Of a stretch of DNA of 64,000 nt, positions 42,825-51,585 are shown one piece after another. The stretch covers positions 930,001 to 994,000 of the forward strand of contig NZ_JACHBR010000001.1 in NCBI RefSeq assembly GCF_014200435.1. Reading direction: 5' to 3'. Numbering within the stretch: the stretch's first letter is position 1; each line of letters opens with the position of its first letter. Under the pieces are notes generated by a model. That model saw nothing but the letters and a program-made list of their open reading frames with translations. It was not told where the DNA came from and searched no databases. Origin of the DNA: Sphaerisporangium krabiense (GTDB taxonomy: Bacteria > Actinomycetota > Actinomycetes > Streptosporangiales > Streptosporangiaceae). A program made the position numbers and the translations under genes.

Positions 42825-44399
42825 TTACGCCGACAGTGCTACGTTCCAGAGAGGCTGAGCCTCCATGGTGGTCTTCTGGAATCCGGTGACGCCCTGTGTC
42901 ACGTGGACGCTCTCCTCGAAGCAACACACGATCAGGTTGCCGTCCGCGGCGAGGAGTTCGGCCAACTCGTTGTAGAGCTCCTTGCGCTTGGTCTCATCGA
43001 CTTCCCCGCGCGCCTGCGGGGCGAGTGTGTCGAACTTCGGGTTGCTCCACAGTGCGTATGACTTGCCAAGGTCGCCGAACTTGCCGTAGATGACGTCGAT
43101 CAGGGCGACACCGGGGCGCGCGCCGTACTGCCCGGCATGCATCTGGAACTTCTGACTCAGGATGCCTTGGACCATGGTGGCGCCGGGCTCGGGCACGAGC
43201 TTGATGGTGATGCCGGCTTTCGCGGCCTGGGCCTGGTACAGCTGCGCCAGATTGCCGCCTTGCGTGCCCTGCCGCATGTGAAGCTGGATGGTCAGCCCAT
43301 TGGGATGACCGGCCTCGGCGAGCAGTTTCTTCGCCTGCTCGATGTCGGCTGAGATGGCGGGCAGCTTCGGGAAGACCGGCGAATCTGGCGCGATCGGGTG
43401 GTCCTGGGCCACGATTCCCCAGCCCCGCAGAAGGCTCTGGCGGATCTGCTCACGGTCCACCACCAGTTTCATGGCTTGACGCACCCGGCTGTCGGCGAGA
43501 GGCCCGCTGCAGAGCATGTTCAGTTGGGTGAACGCGCCGGTTTGCGTTCGGTGGACCACGATGTCGTCGCTGTTGAGAACCGGCTGCGTCGTGACAGGGT
43601 CGAGGTTCAGCGCGATGTTGAACTGCTTCGATCGCAAGCCGTTCAGGCGCTGATCGGTCGTGTCAACGTTGGTGATGACGATCTCGTCCGGCTTCGGGTA
43701 GTTCTCCCGCCAGTACCCGGCATTGCGATCGCCGGTGAACTTCTCTCCCGCCTTGAAGGACTTGTACTTGTACGCGCCGGTGCCGATGGGGGCGGCCTTG
43801 ATGTGATCCGTGGTCATCCCAGCCGGCACGATGGAGGTGTAGGTGTGGCTCACCAGGTACGGCAGATCCCAGGCGCCGGCCTTCAGCTTGAAGACGACCG
43901 TGTACTCGTCCTCGCCCTGGACGACGCTACCGGGCTCGATCAGAGGTCCCCAGGTCGTCTTGGCCGAACCTGGCGCCTTCGGGTCCAGGATCCGCTCGAA
44001 GGTCGCGATGACATCCTTCGCCGTGAGTTCGGCGCCGTTATGGAACTTGACGCCCTTGCGCAGCTTGAACGTCCACGTCTTGAGATCGTCGCTCGACCAG
44101 CTCGTGGCGAGCTCCGGCTTCGGCCCCGAACTGTCGGTCAGAGACGTGAGACGGTCGTACAGGCACATGATCATGGCTGAGGAGTAGACGGTGGACAGGG
44201 GATCCGGTGACTCCGTGGCGCCGCCCAGGAAGGAAGCGACAGCCAGGGTTCCGCCCGATTTCTCACCGCTCTGCCCCGACGTCTCGTCGGCGGCGCGTCC
44301 GTTGCCCTTGTCGTCCGATGAGCATGCGGCGAGAGCTGCGGCGAGCGCCGCACCGCCGGTCACCTGGAGGAATCTCCGTCGAGAGGCTGTGCCGCTCAT
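42825..44399 (-). CDS. ABC transporter substrate-binding lipoprotein, family 5
   Basis: A 524-residue extracytoplasmic solute-binding protein. The N-terminus has a Tat-like motif SRRRFLQVTGGAALAAALAA and a lipobox LAAC, so it is exported (possibly folded) and lipid-anchored. Family 5 (OppA/DppA) blocks are KPELATSWSSDDLKTWTFKL, KGVKFHNGAELTAKDVIATF and RQAMKLVVDREQIRQSLL. Family members bind oligopeptides, but also nickel, opines and other small molecules; the ligand is not predictable here. Its position between ATPase and permease genes confirms the importer. Confidence 0.93.
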   Translation of the reverse strand: MSGTASRRRFLQVTGGAALAAALAACSSDDKGNGRAADETSGQSGEKSGGTLAVASFLGGATESPDPLSTVYSSAMIMCLYDRLTSLTDSSGPKPELATSWSSDDLKTWTFKLRKGVKFHNGAELTAKDVIATFERILDPKAPGSAKTTWGPLIEPGSVVQGEDEYTVVFKLKAGAWDLPYLVSHTYTSIVPAGMTTDHIKAAPIGTGAYKYKSFKAGEKFTGDRNAGYWRENYPKPDEIVITNVDTTDQRLNGLRSKQFNIALNLDPVTTQPVLNSDDIVVHRTQTGAFTQLNMLCSGPLADSRVRQAMKLVVDREQIRQSLLRGWGIVAQDHPIAPDSPVFPKLPAISADIEQAKKLLAEAGHPNGLTIQLHMRQGTQGGNLAQLYQAQAAKAGITIKLVPEPGATMVQGILSQKFQMHAGQYGARPGVALIDVIYGKFGDLGKSYALWSNPKFDTLAPQARGEVDETKRKELYNELAELLAADGNLIVCCFEESVHVTQGVTGFQKTTMEAQPLWNVALSA

Positions 44400-44409
44400 G
44401 AGGGTTCTC

Positions 44410-46038
44410 CTATTTCTTTGATACTGAGATGTACGCCGCGTTCACGAGCTCGCGGGTGTACGCGCTCGCGGGGTTTTCGATCACTTGTTCCGTGGGGCCC
44501 CATTCGACGATCGAGCCCTGATGGAACACAGCGATTCGCTGCGTCAAGGCAGCGACGACGCTGATGTCGTGAGAGATGAAGAGCAGGGTCAGGCCTCGTT
44601 CCGACCGGAGCCTGCTCAGCAGTTGAATGACACGTGCCTGCGACTCGACGTCGAGGCCCGAGACCACTTCGTCGCACACCAGCAGGTCGGGATCGCCGAC
44701 GAGCGATCGTGCGATCGACGCACGCTGCCGCTGACCGCCGCTGAGTTCGGCGGAATATCGGTCGGCATGCGTCTCTTGCAGGCCGACTTCGTTCAGAAGC
44801 TGACGAATTCGGGGACGGAGCTCACCCCGGCTGAGGCCTTCGAAGTTCTGAAGCCGGTGTGCGATCGACTGGCCGATCGTCAGGCGCGGGTTGAAGGTGG
44901 TGTCAGGGTTCTGCAGGACGATCTGGAGCGACTTGCGAACCTGCAGCGGACGTCGCCGCGCCGTTCCCACCAGTGGAGCGCCGTTGAAACGTACATCTCC
45001 AGACCAGTTCGGATGGATTCCCAGCAGGGAGCGCGCGAACGTGGTCTTTCCGCTGCCGCTTTCTCCCACGATTCCGATGGACTCGCCCCGCAGCGCTTCG
45101 AGCGACACCTCGTGCAGGACCTCGACCGTTCGAGTCCGGCCTCCCCGCTGGGTGCGGTGCGTGGCCCTCATGTGGTGGACTTCGAGAATCGGTGACGTCT
45201 CGCCCGCGACGGTGCGATGGTCCGTCGGCTCGACGCCGGCCAGGGGGCCGACTCGGAACCGCTGGACCAAGGAAGCGGTGTAGTCGTGCTTGGGGGCGTC
45301 GAGCAGCTCACGCAGATCCCCGTGTTCGACGATGTGCCCGTCGCGCATGATGATCAGGTCCTCGCAGATCTCGGCGAGAACACGGAGGTCATGGCTGACG
45401 GCGACGAGCGTCAGGTCGTGGTCGACCTTCAGACGCTTGATCATCTCGAGCACTCGTCGCTGCGTGATGGCGTCCAGGTCGGTCGTCGCCTCATCGAGGA
45501 TCAATATCTCGGGCCGGCCGAGAAGCGCCAGACAAAGGTTGATGCGCTGGCGTTGTCCACCGGAGAGCTGGTGGGCGTACCTTTTGATGATTTCTTCTGG
45601 ATGCTCGAAACCGACCTCGGCGAGTGTGGCGAGTACGCGGTCGTCAGCACTGTCGGGTCCGATGACCGCCGCGGCGACCTCGTGTAGCTGGTGTCCGACG
45701 GTCATGATCGGGTCCAGCACCGAGCTCGCCGCTTGTGGAACAAGAGCCAGCCGGCTTCCGCGAACCACGCGGAAGTCGTCCTTGGTGAGCTGAAGGTCGA
45801 CCACGGCGTCCCGGGTCCAGATGGCGATGCGTCCGTCGGCGAACTCAAGGCCCTCTCGGGCGTAGCCGAGCAGCGCATGGACCAATGCCGTCTTGCCACT
45901 GCCCGACTCTCCGGCGATACCCAGGCTGCCACCGCGGCGGAGTTGGAGGCCGGCGTTCTGGACCACACGGACGGCGTCGTCTCCCGCGACGGTGATGCAG
46001 ATCTCGGCCGCCGACAACAGCGGTGTTTCTACAGCCAT
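44410..46038 (-). CDS. Fused dual-domain ABC transporter ATPase (DppD-DppF type)
   Basis: A 542-residue protein with two complete ATPase domains. Domain 1 carries GESGSGKTALVHALLG, the signature LSGGQRQRINLC and Walker B ILILDEATTDLDA. Domain 2 carries GESGSGKTTFARSLLG, LSGGQRQRASIA and LLVCDEVVSGLDV. In Opp/Dpp systems the two ATPases are usually separate proteins; the fusion resembles YejF/GsiA. Both halves keep catalytic residues and so should hydrolyse ATP. It overlaps the DppC-like gene by 10 bp. Confidence 0.94.
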   Translation of the reverse strand: MAVETPLLSAAEICITVAGDDAVRVVQNAGLQLRRGGSLGIAGESGSGKTALVHALLGYAREGLEFADGRIAIWTRDAVVDLQLTKDDFRVVRGSRLALVPQAASSVLDPIMTVGHQLHEVAAAVIGPDSADDRVLATLAEVGFEHPEEIIKRYAHQLSGGQRQRINLCLALLGRPEILILDEATTDLDAITQRRVLEMIKRLKVDHDLTLVAVSHDLRVLAEICEDLIIMRDGHIVEHGDLRELLDAPKHDYTASLVQRFRVGPLAGVEPTDHRTVAGETSPILEVHHMRATHRTQRGGRTRTVEVLHEVSLEALRGESIGIVGESGSGKTTFARSLLGIHPNWSGDVRFNGAPLVGTARRRPLQVRKSLQIVLQNPDTTFNPRLTIGQSIAHRLQNFEGLSRGELRPRIRQLLNEVGLQETHADRYSAELSGGQRQRASIARSLVGDPDLLVCDEVVSGLDVESQARVIQLLSRLRSERGLTLLFISHDISVVAALTQRIAVFHQGSIVEWGPTEQVIENPASAYTRELVNAAYISVSKK

Positions 46039-46862
46039 CGCTCGCCTACCGAATCAGCTACCACGTTGATCGCTATGACCAGCGCCACGATGGCCGCGGC
46101 GGGTGTGAGGCTCACCCACGGTGCGAAGCTCAACACCTCGCGGCCCTGGTTCAGGCTGAGGCCCCAGTCCGCAGACGGCGGGGCGATCCCCACCCCGAGG
46201 AAGTTCAGCGCCGCGAGAACGAGAACCGCGATGCTCGACCGCAGGGCCCATTCAAGCGCGATGCGGGCTCGGATGTTCGGCAGGATCTCGCGGATGAGGA
46301 TCTCCGGAGTCGTGGCACCGGCGGCCTCGGCAGAAGCGATGAACTCTCTCGTCGATATGGGAAGCGTGACCGCTCGGATGATCCGTGCCGCGGCCGGCAT
46401 CAAGAGAACTCCTACGACAATCGTCAGGACGAATGCCGACCGCGGCAGCACGCTTCCCATGACCAAGACCACCAACAGCGCCGGCGTGGCCAGGAGGAGG
46501 TCCACCAGCCTCATCAGCAAGCGGTCGGTCCGCCCTCCGATGTACGCCGCTGAAGCGCCGAGCGCAGTGCCGATCACGACCGCGATGGCACCGGCCGTCG
46601 CCGCCATGACCGTGATCGACTGACCGCCGTTGAGCAGCCGCACCAGTACGTCCTGGCCATAGCGATCAGTACCGAGAAGGTGGCTCCAGGACGGAGGACC
46701 AAGGGTGAGCGCGGTCTGTTCCGCGTCCGGGATGAAGAAGGGAACCATCGCCACGAAGACGATGAAGCCGAGCGCGATGTAACCACGCACGGGAAAGGGG
46801 CGTCGCCGACTTCCCGCCGTGACCTGCTCCGGAGGGAAGAACGGGTCGAGCGTCTCGGTCAC
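46029..46862 (-). CDS. ABC transporter permease, dipeptide type (DppC-like)
   Basis: A 277-residue permease. The N-terminal TM (GYIALGFIVFVAMVPFFIPD) and the LGTDRYGQDVLVRLLNGGQ motif are typical of the DppC subfamily, and the EAA loop includes REFIASAEAAGATTPEILIR and REILPNIRARI. It partners the DppB-like protein. The start overlaps the stop of the upstream cupin gene by 4 bp and the end overlaps the ATPase gene by 10 bp, showing tight operon packing. Confidence 0.93.
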   Translation of the reverse strand: MTETLDPFFPPEQVTAGSRRRPFPVRGYIALGFIVFVAMVPFFIPDAEQTALTLGPPSWSHLLGTDRYGQDVLVRLLNGGQSITVMAATAGAIAVVIGTALGASAAYIGGRTDRLLMRLVDLLLATPALLVVLVMGSVLPRSAFVLTIVVGVLLMPAAARIIRAVTLPISTREFIASAEAAGATTPEILIREILPNIRARIALEWALRSSIAVLVLAALNFLGVGIAPPSADWGLSLNQGREVLSFAPWVSLTPAAAIVALVIAINVVADSVGERWL

Positions 46863-47614
46863 GTGGTCGCCTCCGCCGGCGCGGACAGGGTGAAGAAGGT
46901 GGCCGGCTCGGATGCCGAGATCGTCAACGCGTCATCCGGCGGCCACTGGATGAACGACCCCGTCCCCGCGCTGTGCTCACCGTCGGCGTCGCGGAGCACG
47001 ATCGTGCCCTCCACCACGTAGACCATGCGGTCCGCCCCACACGCCGCCCCGTTCAGCACAGCGCCCGCGTCCATGCGCGTCCACCTGACCGAGACCCGCT
47101 CGCACACCTCGTGCGACATCACCTCCCGGCTACGCACCGTGCCCACGACCCCCGCATCCGGATCATCGAACTCGGCACAATCATCCGGATGAACGAACAG
47201 CGGATCGGCCAGCACCGCCTCCTGCGAGGCGACCCCACGACCACCCCAATCCCTGGGCCGGCCCGGCGAAAAGAAACACAGACTGGTCAACGCCTGCGGA
47301 ATGATCACAAAACTGGTCGACCCCCGCAACCGGATCGCGAACGACCCCTCCCGGACCTCGACCACCTTCCCCGACGCCGTCAACTGCACGTGATCGCCCT
47401 TGGGCAGGTAACACACCTCGACATAACCCGGATACACCACCGGACCGCCGGTCCGAGGTCCCACGTACTCGTTGTAACCCGCGTCCAAGCGAGCTGAGCC
47501 ACCGGTGTGAGGCCGGAAGATCTCGCGATGCTTGGGCGATACGCCGTGAATCGACGGCTCGAGTCGTGAGGGACCCGGTTCGACGTCCGAGTAGTGCCTG
47601 ATCGTCAGTCCCAT
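46859..47614 (-). CDS. Bicupin-like protein, copy 2
   Basis: A 251-residue paralogue of 40959-41717 with two cupin barrels. Residues from YNEYVGPR onward are nearly identical, with VA to TG and V to L changes the only ones. The N-terminus (MGLTIRHYSDVEPGPSRLEP) is unrelated in detail to copy 1 except for the opening MxLTI. That mosaic pattern suggests an older pair of paralogues homogenised by gene conversion. It is the first gene of the seven-gene transporter operon, downstream of the promoter at 47857-47886, and overlaps the next gene by 4 bp. Confidence 0.75.
   Translation of the reverse strand: MGLTIRHYSDVEPGPSRLEPSIHGVSPKHREIFRPHTGGSARLDAGYNEYVGPRTGGPVVYPGYVEVCYLPKGDHVQLTASGKVVEVREGSFAIRLRGSTSFVIIPQALTSLCFFSPGRPRDWGGRGVASQEAVLADPLFVHPDDCAEFDDPDAGVVGTVRSREVMSHEVCERVSVRWTRMDAGAVLNGAACGADRMVYVVEGTIVLRDADGEHSAGTGSFIQWPPDDALTISASEPATFFTLSAPAEATT
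46878..47476. repeat. 599-bp direct repeat, unit 2
   Basis: The partner of 40981-41579 in the same orientation, five mismatches. Recombination between units would remove the whole ABC importer core and leave one hybrid cupin gene. Confidence 0.93.
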
Positions 47615-47856
47615 TCAGGATTCCCTGCTTTCGTATCTCGGGTCGGGCTCCAGAGCGTGGAATGACGTCCGGCTGAAAAGAAGTTGGCGTGCTTGGTGAA
47701 CGGCGCGCTGAGGCTCCGCGAAGCGATGCTCTGGATATCAGGAAGATCGTGTTCAGGTCAGGAGCAGGTCGATGGGGCCGGCGGCGGCACTCGGCCGGCC
47801 ATCTGCTCCCATCGGGTGCCGGGTCTGCCGAATGGCTGCCCGAACGCTGTGGTCGT

Positions 47857-47886
47857 ACGTTAGGAAGCGCGAGCCACGAATGTCAA
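47857..47886 (-). promoter_or_regulatory. Vegetative promoter of the transporter operon
   Basis: On the minus strand TTGACA (47886-47881) and TAACGT (47862-47857) are separated by 18 bp, a good match to the housekeeping consensus. Transcription would run into the copy 2 cupin and ABC genes. Confidence 0.65.
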
Positions 47887-47902
47887 GCATTAGCGATCGG
47901 GT

Positions 47903-47924
47903 TGTTCACCATTAGTGCACACTA
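47903..47924. promoter_or_regulatory. Candidate operators upstream of the transporter promoter
   Basis: TGTTCACC (47903-47910) repeats the element found four times around the XRE/M24 promoters. TAGTG-CA-CACTA (47913-47924) is a 5-bp inverted repeat beside it. Both lie just upstream of the -35 box. Confidence 0.5.
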
Positions 47925-48008
47925 CCGTTGGCAGGCTCGGGGGGCCATGGCACGATGGGGCCTGCCCAGCCACAGCAGGCCCATCGCCGGTCATCGAGGA
48001 TCAGGACA

Positions 48009-49085
48009 TCAACGTCCTGCCCCCTGGCTCGGGTCGATCAGGACCTTGCCGTCGAGCCTGCCTGCGGCGAGTCTGTCGAGCACGTCGGTGAGCCCGTCGA
48101 GAGCCACGACGTCCTCCAGGAGTTCACCCGCCACCTCGCTCCGCGCCAGCAGGTCGAGCGCGGACGGCAGGTCATCGCCGCAGACGTGGGCCATGGTCGT
48201 GTCAAGTGTGATCTCGCGCAGCACGAGGGTGTGCACGTCGACTGCGGGCGGGCGCTTGGGCAGGCCGACGGCGAGCACGCGTCCGCCGTACCGTGTCATC
48301 GCGATCGCCCGGGACAGTTGATCGGGGGCGCCGCTGCCTTCGACGACCACGTCCGCCCCCGTCGGGCCGATCGCGCCGAGCACGGCGTCCACCAGGTCGT
48401 CGCGGGGTTCGACAACCCGTGTGGCGCCGAGCCGGAGGGCCCGATCGAGCTTGGCTCCGGCGAAGTCGATCACCGTGATGTCCAGGTCCGTGAACAGATA
48501 ACGCAAGCCAAGGAGGACGAAGGTACCGATCGCGCCCGCACCGATCACCACCACGCGGTCGCCGTCGGCGACCCCTGAACGCCGGGCGGCGTGCAGACCT
48601 ACCGCCAGCGGCTGGGCGAGCCCGGCGGCGTCGAGCGAGAGCGAGGCCGGCACCCGGGCAAGGGCCCCTACCGGGCAGGCGACGTACTCCGCCAGGGCGC
48701 CGTCCACGTTCAGCCCGAGCGTGAAGTACCGGTCGCAGATGTTCGTGCGGCCTTCATGGCAACGGGCACAGTTTCCGCAGGACACGCCGGCGCCTGAAAC
48801 AACGATGTCCCCGGCCGTCAGGCCGCTGCCTTCGGGTGCCGAGACGACTTCGCCGACGAATTCGTGTCCGGGGATCATCGGCCCCTGGTGCCCGCTCACA
48901 GGGTGGGTCCGGCGGACCGGGAATATGATCGGCCCGGCCGACCACTCGCTCGCGTCGGTTCCGCAGACCCCGCAGCGCCGCACCCGCAGCAAGGCCTCCT
49001 CCGGCGCGGGCGCCGGCACCGGCACGCGCTCTATCCGGATGTCGTGGGCGCCGTAGTAGACGGCGGCGGTCATCATTGCGGTCAT
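48009..49085 (-). CDS. Zinc-dependent alcohol dehydrogenase (MDR superfamily)
   Basis: A 358-residue medium-chain dehydrogenase. Catalytic zinc ligands lie in RRCGVCGTDASEW and MIPGHEFVGEV, and the structural zinc cluster is CGNCARCHEGRTNICD. The NAD-binding motif is VVVIGAGAIGTFVLLGLRY. It resembles sorbitol/threonine dehydrogenase-type enzymes that oxidise a secondary alcohol. It overlaps the M24-family gene upstream by 4 bp, so the two are co-translated. The substrate is presumably an intermediate of the surrounding pathway. Confidence 0.92.
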   Translation of the reverse strand: MTAMMTAAVYYGAHDIRIERVPVPAPAPEEALLRVRRCGVCGTDASEWSAGPIIFPVRRTHPVSGHQGPMIPGHEFVGEVVSAPEGSGLTAGDIVVSGAGVSCGNCARCHEGRTNICDRYFTLGLNVDGALAEYVACPVGALARVPASLSLDAAGLAQPLAVGLHAARRSGVADGDRVVVIGAGAIGTFVLLGLRYLFTDLDITVIDFAGAKLDRALRLGATRVVEPRDDLVDAVLGAIGPTGADVVVEGSGAPDQLSRAIAMTRYGGRVLAVGLPKRPPAVDVHTLVLREITLDTTMAHVCGDDLPSALDLLARSEVAGELLEDVVALDGLTDVLDRLAAGRLDGKVLIDPSQGAGR

Positions 49086-50473
49086 CGCGGTGACGCCTCC
49101 TTCAGGAGATCCCCTCGTCCTGCGGCGGTGTTGAGGTGGGACTGCGCGTCACGAGTCAGATTCATCGGCCCGTCGACCGTGAAGTAGCGGCGGCCACCCG
49201 CCACCAGCAGGTCCTCGGCCGGAAACTTCGTGATCACCTGGCAGCCGCCGGCCGTCACCACGACTTCTTCCTCGATCCGGGCCGCCCCGACGCCGTCGGC
49301 GGAAGGCCAGTAGGTCTCCAGGGCGAACACCATCCCCTCCTCGAGGACCTCGGGATGGTCCAGCGAGACCAGCCGGGAGAAGATCGGCTTCTCCCAGATC
49401 GACAGGCCCACGCCGTGGCCGTACTGCAGCGCGAACGCCGCCTCCTCGTCCGGGAAACCGAACTCCTGTGCCCTCGGCCAGAGGGAGACGACATCGGCCG
49501 TCGTCGCCCCGGGACGCACCGTGGCGATGGCCCGGTCCATGTACTCGCGGGCGATCTTGTAGGCGTCCCGCTGCGCCCTGCTCGCGGAGCCCACCGCGAA
49601 GGTGCGGTAGTAGCACGTCCGGTACCCGTTGAAGCTGTGCAGGATGTCGAAGAACGCCGGGTCGCCCGGGCGGATCAGCCGGTCGGAGTAGACGTGCGGG
49701 TGCGGCGAGCAGCGTTCGCCCGAGATCGCGTTGACGCCCTCGACGTATTCGGAGCCCAGGTCGTAGAGCTTCTTCGAGACCAGGCCGACGGCCTCGTTCT
49801 CGCGGACTCCAGGGCGCAGGAACTCGTAGAGGTCCTCGTACGCGGCGTCCACCATGGAGGCGGCCTGGGTGAGCAGCGAGATCTCGTCCCCCGTCTTCAC
49901 CCGGCGGGCCTCCAAGAATACCTGCTGGCCGTCCACGACCTTGATGCCGGCGTTCTGGAGGGCGAGGAGGACCGGCAGCTCCACGACGTCGATGCCGAGG
50001 GCCTCGTCCGCGAGCCCGAACTTGTCCAGCTCCCGCTTGATCTTCGCCGCGACCGTCTCGGCGATCCCGGCGTCGGGGTGGAAGGCGCCGCGCAGGATGG
50101 AGATGCCGGCCCGGGCGCCCGATTCCTCCCTCGGGCGCACGCCACCGCGAGGATGACCGTCCGCTTCGGCGGTGGTCTCGTTGAGCCAGGGGTTGTAGAG
50201 CTGATGGTGCTTCGCCGCGGACCCGAAGTCCCATGAGATCGGGTCCGAGTTCCGGGTCAGCAGGCTGAACCGGATGAGTTTGTCCATGGCCCACGTGCCG
50301 ATGTGGGTGGAGGTCATGTATCGGATGTTGGCGAAGTCGAAGGCGAGGACGGCGCCGAGAGAAGATTTCTCCAGTTCGGCACGGAGCCGTTCCACCCGCT
50401 GCCGGCGCAGGCGGTCGAAGTCCACACGCTGCTCCCAGTCGACGCCCATCGCGCCGAAGGTGGCTGTGCCCAT
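49082..50473 (-). CDS. M24 (creatinase/Xaa-Pro peptidase-like) family protein with altered metal site
   Basis: A 463-residue pita-bread-fold protein: a creatinase-like N-terminal domain (VLAFDFANIRYMTSTHIGTW) and an M24 catalytic domain. The expected ligands are the first Asp in PAFFDILHSF, His in YGHGVGLSI, Glu in MVFALETYW and Glu in ARIEEEVVV. At the usual second Asp (GYxxDxxRTF) it reads GYRTCYYRTF, so that ligand is replaced by Cys. It may therefore be a creatinase-like or lyase-like enzyme that does not need two metals (compare M24-fold DMSP lyase DddP). AAGGAG precedes the ATG at 50473. Confidence 0.82.
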   Translation of the reverse strand: MGTATFGAMGVDWEQRVDFDRLRRQRVERLRAELEKSSLGAVLAFDFANIRYMTSTHIGTWAMDKLIRFSLLTRNSDPISWDFGSAAKHHQLYNPWLNETTAEADGHPRGGVRPREESGARAGISILRGAFHPDAGIAETVAAKIKRELDKFGLADEALGIDVVELPVLLALQNAGIKVVDGQQVFLEARRVKTGDEISLLTQAASMVDAAYEDLYEFLRPGVRENEAVGLVSKKLYDLGSEYVEGVNAISGERCSPHPHVYSDRLIRPGDPAFFDILHSFNGYRTCYYRTFAVGSASRAQRDAYKIAREYMDRAIATVRPGATTADVVSLWPRAQEFGFPDEEAAFALQYGHGVGLSIWEKPIFSRLVSLDHPEVLEEGMVFALETYWPSADGVGAARIEEEVVVTAGGCQVITKFPAEDLLVAGGRRYFTVDGPMNLTRDAQSHLNTAAGRGDLLKEASPR

Positions 50474-50513
50474 GTGAGTCTCCTTCTGGGAGCAGCCCTT
50501 ACCTGTTCACAGC

Positions 50514-50540
50514 TGCGTCCCTGTACAGGTAGAGTGAACA
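50514..50540. promoter_or_regulatory. TGTTCAC inverted pair in the M24-gene leader
   Basis: TGTTCAC (50514-50520) and GTGAACA (50534-50540) are perfectly inverted with a 13-bp spacer. They sit just downstream of a possible minus-strand -10 (TATGCT), so a bound regulator would block transcription of the M24-alcohol dehydrogenase operon. Confidence 0.55.
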
Positions 50541-50659
50541 TCGAGCAGCATAGGTGATCGGTCCTGCTTAAGTGAAGGCAGGAGGTGACCAATGTCGCGG
50601 CACCCCCATAGACAAAGATTTTCGCGGCGAAAGAGGCGGTTTCGTGGCCCAACATCGCT

Positions 50660-50667
50660 TGTTCACC
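50660..50667. promoter_or_regulatory. TGTTCACC element upstream of the XRE promoter
   Basis: This is the same 8-mer as at 50705-50712 and 47903-47910, all read on the plus strand. It lies 27 bp upstream of the -35 box of the XRE gene. Confidence 0.45.
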
Positions 50668-50693
50668 ACGAGGTTCCCGACGTCACAGGGACG

Positions 50694-50721
50694 TTTACAG
50701 CGGCTGTTCACCTCAGATAGG
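50694..50721 (+). promoter_or_regulatory. Promoter of the XRE-cupin gene with operator inside
   Basis: TTTACA (50694-50699) and GATAGG (50716-50721) have a 16-bp spacer that contains TGTTCACC (50705-50712). The GTG start is at 50730, so the transcript would be essentially leaderless and an operator between the hexamers would give autorepression. Confidence 0.55.
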
Positions 50722-50729
50722 TTCCTGCC

Positions 50730-51455
50730 GTGATCAGCAATCTCGGTCCGGAACTGCGCCGCGCTCGTGAGGCGAAGGGACTGAGCATGCGCAGCGTGGC
50801 AGCGGCGGTCGGCATCTCGCCCAGCCTGCTCTCTCAGGTGGAGACCGGAAAGACGCAGCCCTCGGTCGCCACTCTCTACGCTCTTGTGACGCACCTCGCG
50901 CTCTCCCTCGACGACCTTCTCGGCACCAGCGGCTCGGGTCCGACCGCGCCGCATGAGAACGAGCCGGGAGAACGCCGCGACGCCAGGCCCGATCCGTCCG
51001 GCGGCAGCAACGACGTGGTACAGCGAGCCGAGGACGCACCCGTCATCGAGCTGGAGAATGGCGTGCAGTGGGAGCGACTCGCCGGCATGCTCGGCGGCCT
51101 CGTCGACCCGCTCATCACCACGTACGCGCCCGGCGGATCGAGCTCGGTCGAAGGGCGCCTCATGCGTCATCCAGGCATCGAGTACGGGTACCTCATCGAA
51201 GGGGAATTGACCCTCAAACTCGACTTCGACACCTACACCCTGCGCGCCGGCGACTCCTTGTGCTTCGACTCATCGCGCCCGCATCTCTACGTCAACCAGA
51301 CCGATAGGCGGGCCAAGGGGGTGTGGTTCGTCGTGGGCCGCCGGCAGCTCACGTATCAGGCCGCAGAGATCTCAAAGGGCCTTGACACTGCCGGCGCTTC
51401 GGCGGCCGAAATGCTGGAAGCGTGGGCGCACAATCAAGGGCACCATCGCGATTAG
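50730..51455 (+). CDS. XRE-family regulator with C-terminal cupin sensor
   Basis: A 241-residue regulator from a GTG start. The HTH_3 domain occupies residues 5-65 (LSMRSVAAAVGISPSLLSQV, KTQPSVATLYALVTHLALSL). A charged linker leads to a cupin_2 sensor domain (GIEYGYLIEGELTLKLDFDT, LRAGDSLCFDSSRPHLYVNQ). Such MerR-like-size XRE-cupin proteins bind a pathway metabolite in the cupin barrel. Its own promoter and the divergent M24 promoter both carry TGTTCAC motifs, so it is the probable local repressor. Confidence 0.92.
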   Translation: MISNLGPELRRAREAKGLSMRSVAAAVGISPSLLSQVETGKTQPSVATLYALVTHLALSLDDLLGTSGSGPTAPHENEPGERRDARPDPSGGSNDVVQRAEDAPVIELENGVQWERLAGMLGGLVDPLITTYAPGGSSSVEGRLMRHPGIEYGYLIEGELTLKLDFDTYTLRAGDSLCFDSSRPHLYVNQTDRRAKGVWFVVGRRQLTYQAAEISKGLDTAGASAAEMLEAWAHNQGHHRD

Positions 51456-51585
51456 CACGGACTTCCACGCGACGACGCGGCCGGATTTCGTTCTTGTGAT
51501 TCACCTGACTGTGATTATCGCCGACCCATGGCCGTGTCTCACGGTGCACGGGTAGTCGAGATCCCATCCACTGAGAAGGAGCGCC

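Larger units (their letters stand above)
47615..48008. other. Leader and promoter region of the transporter operon
   Basis: This 394-bp gap has no supportable gene. It contains a minus-strand promoter at 47857-47886, regulatory elements at 47903-47924 and a roughly 235-nt untranslated leader before the copy 2 cupin start. I see no obvious riboswitch fold in the leader. Confidence 0.5.
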
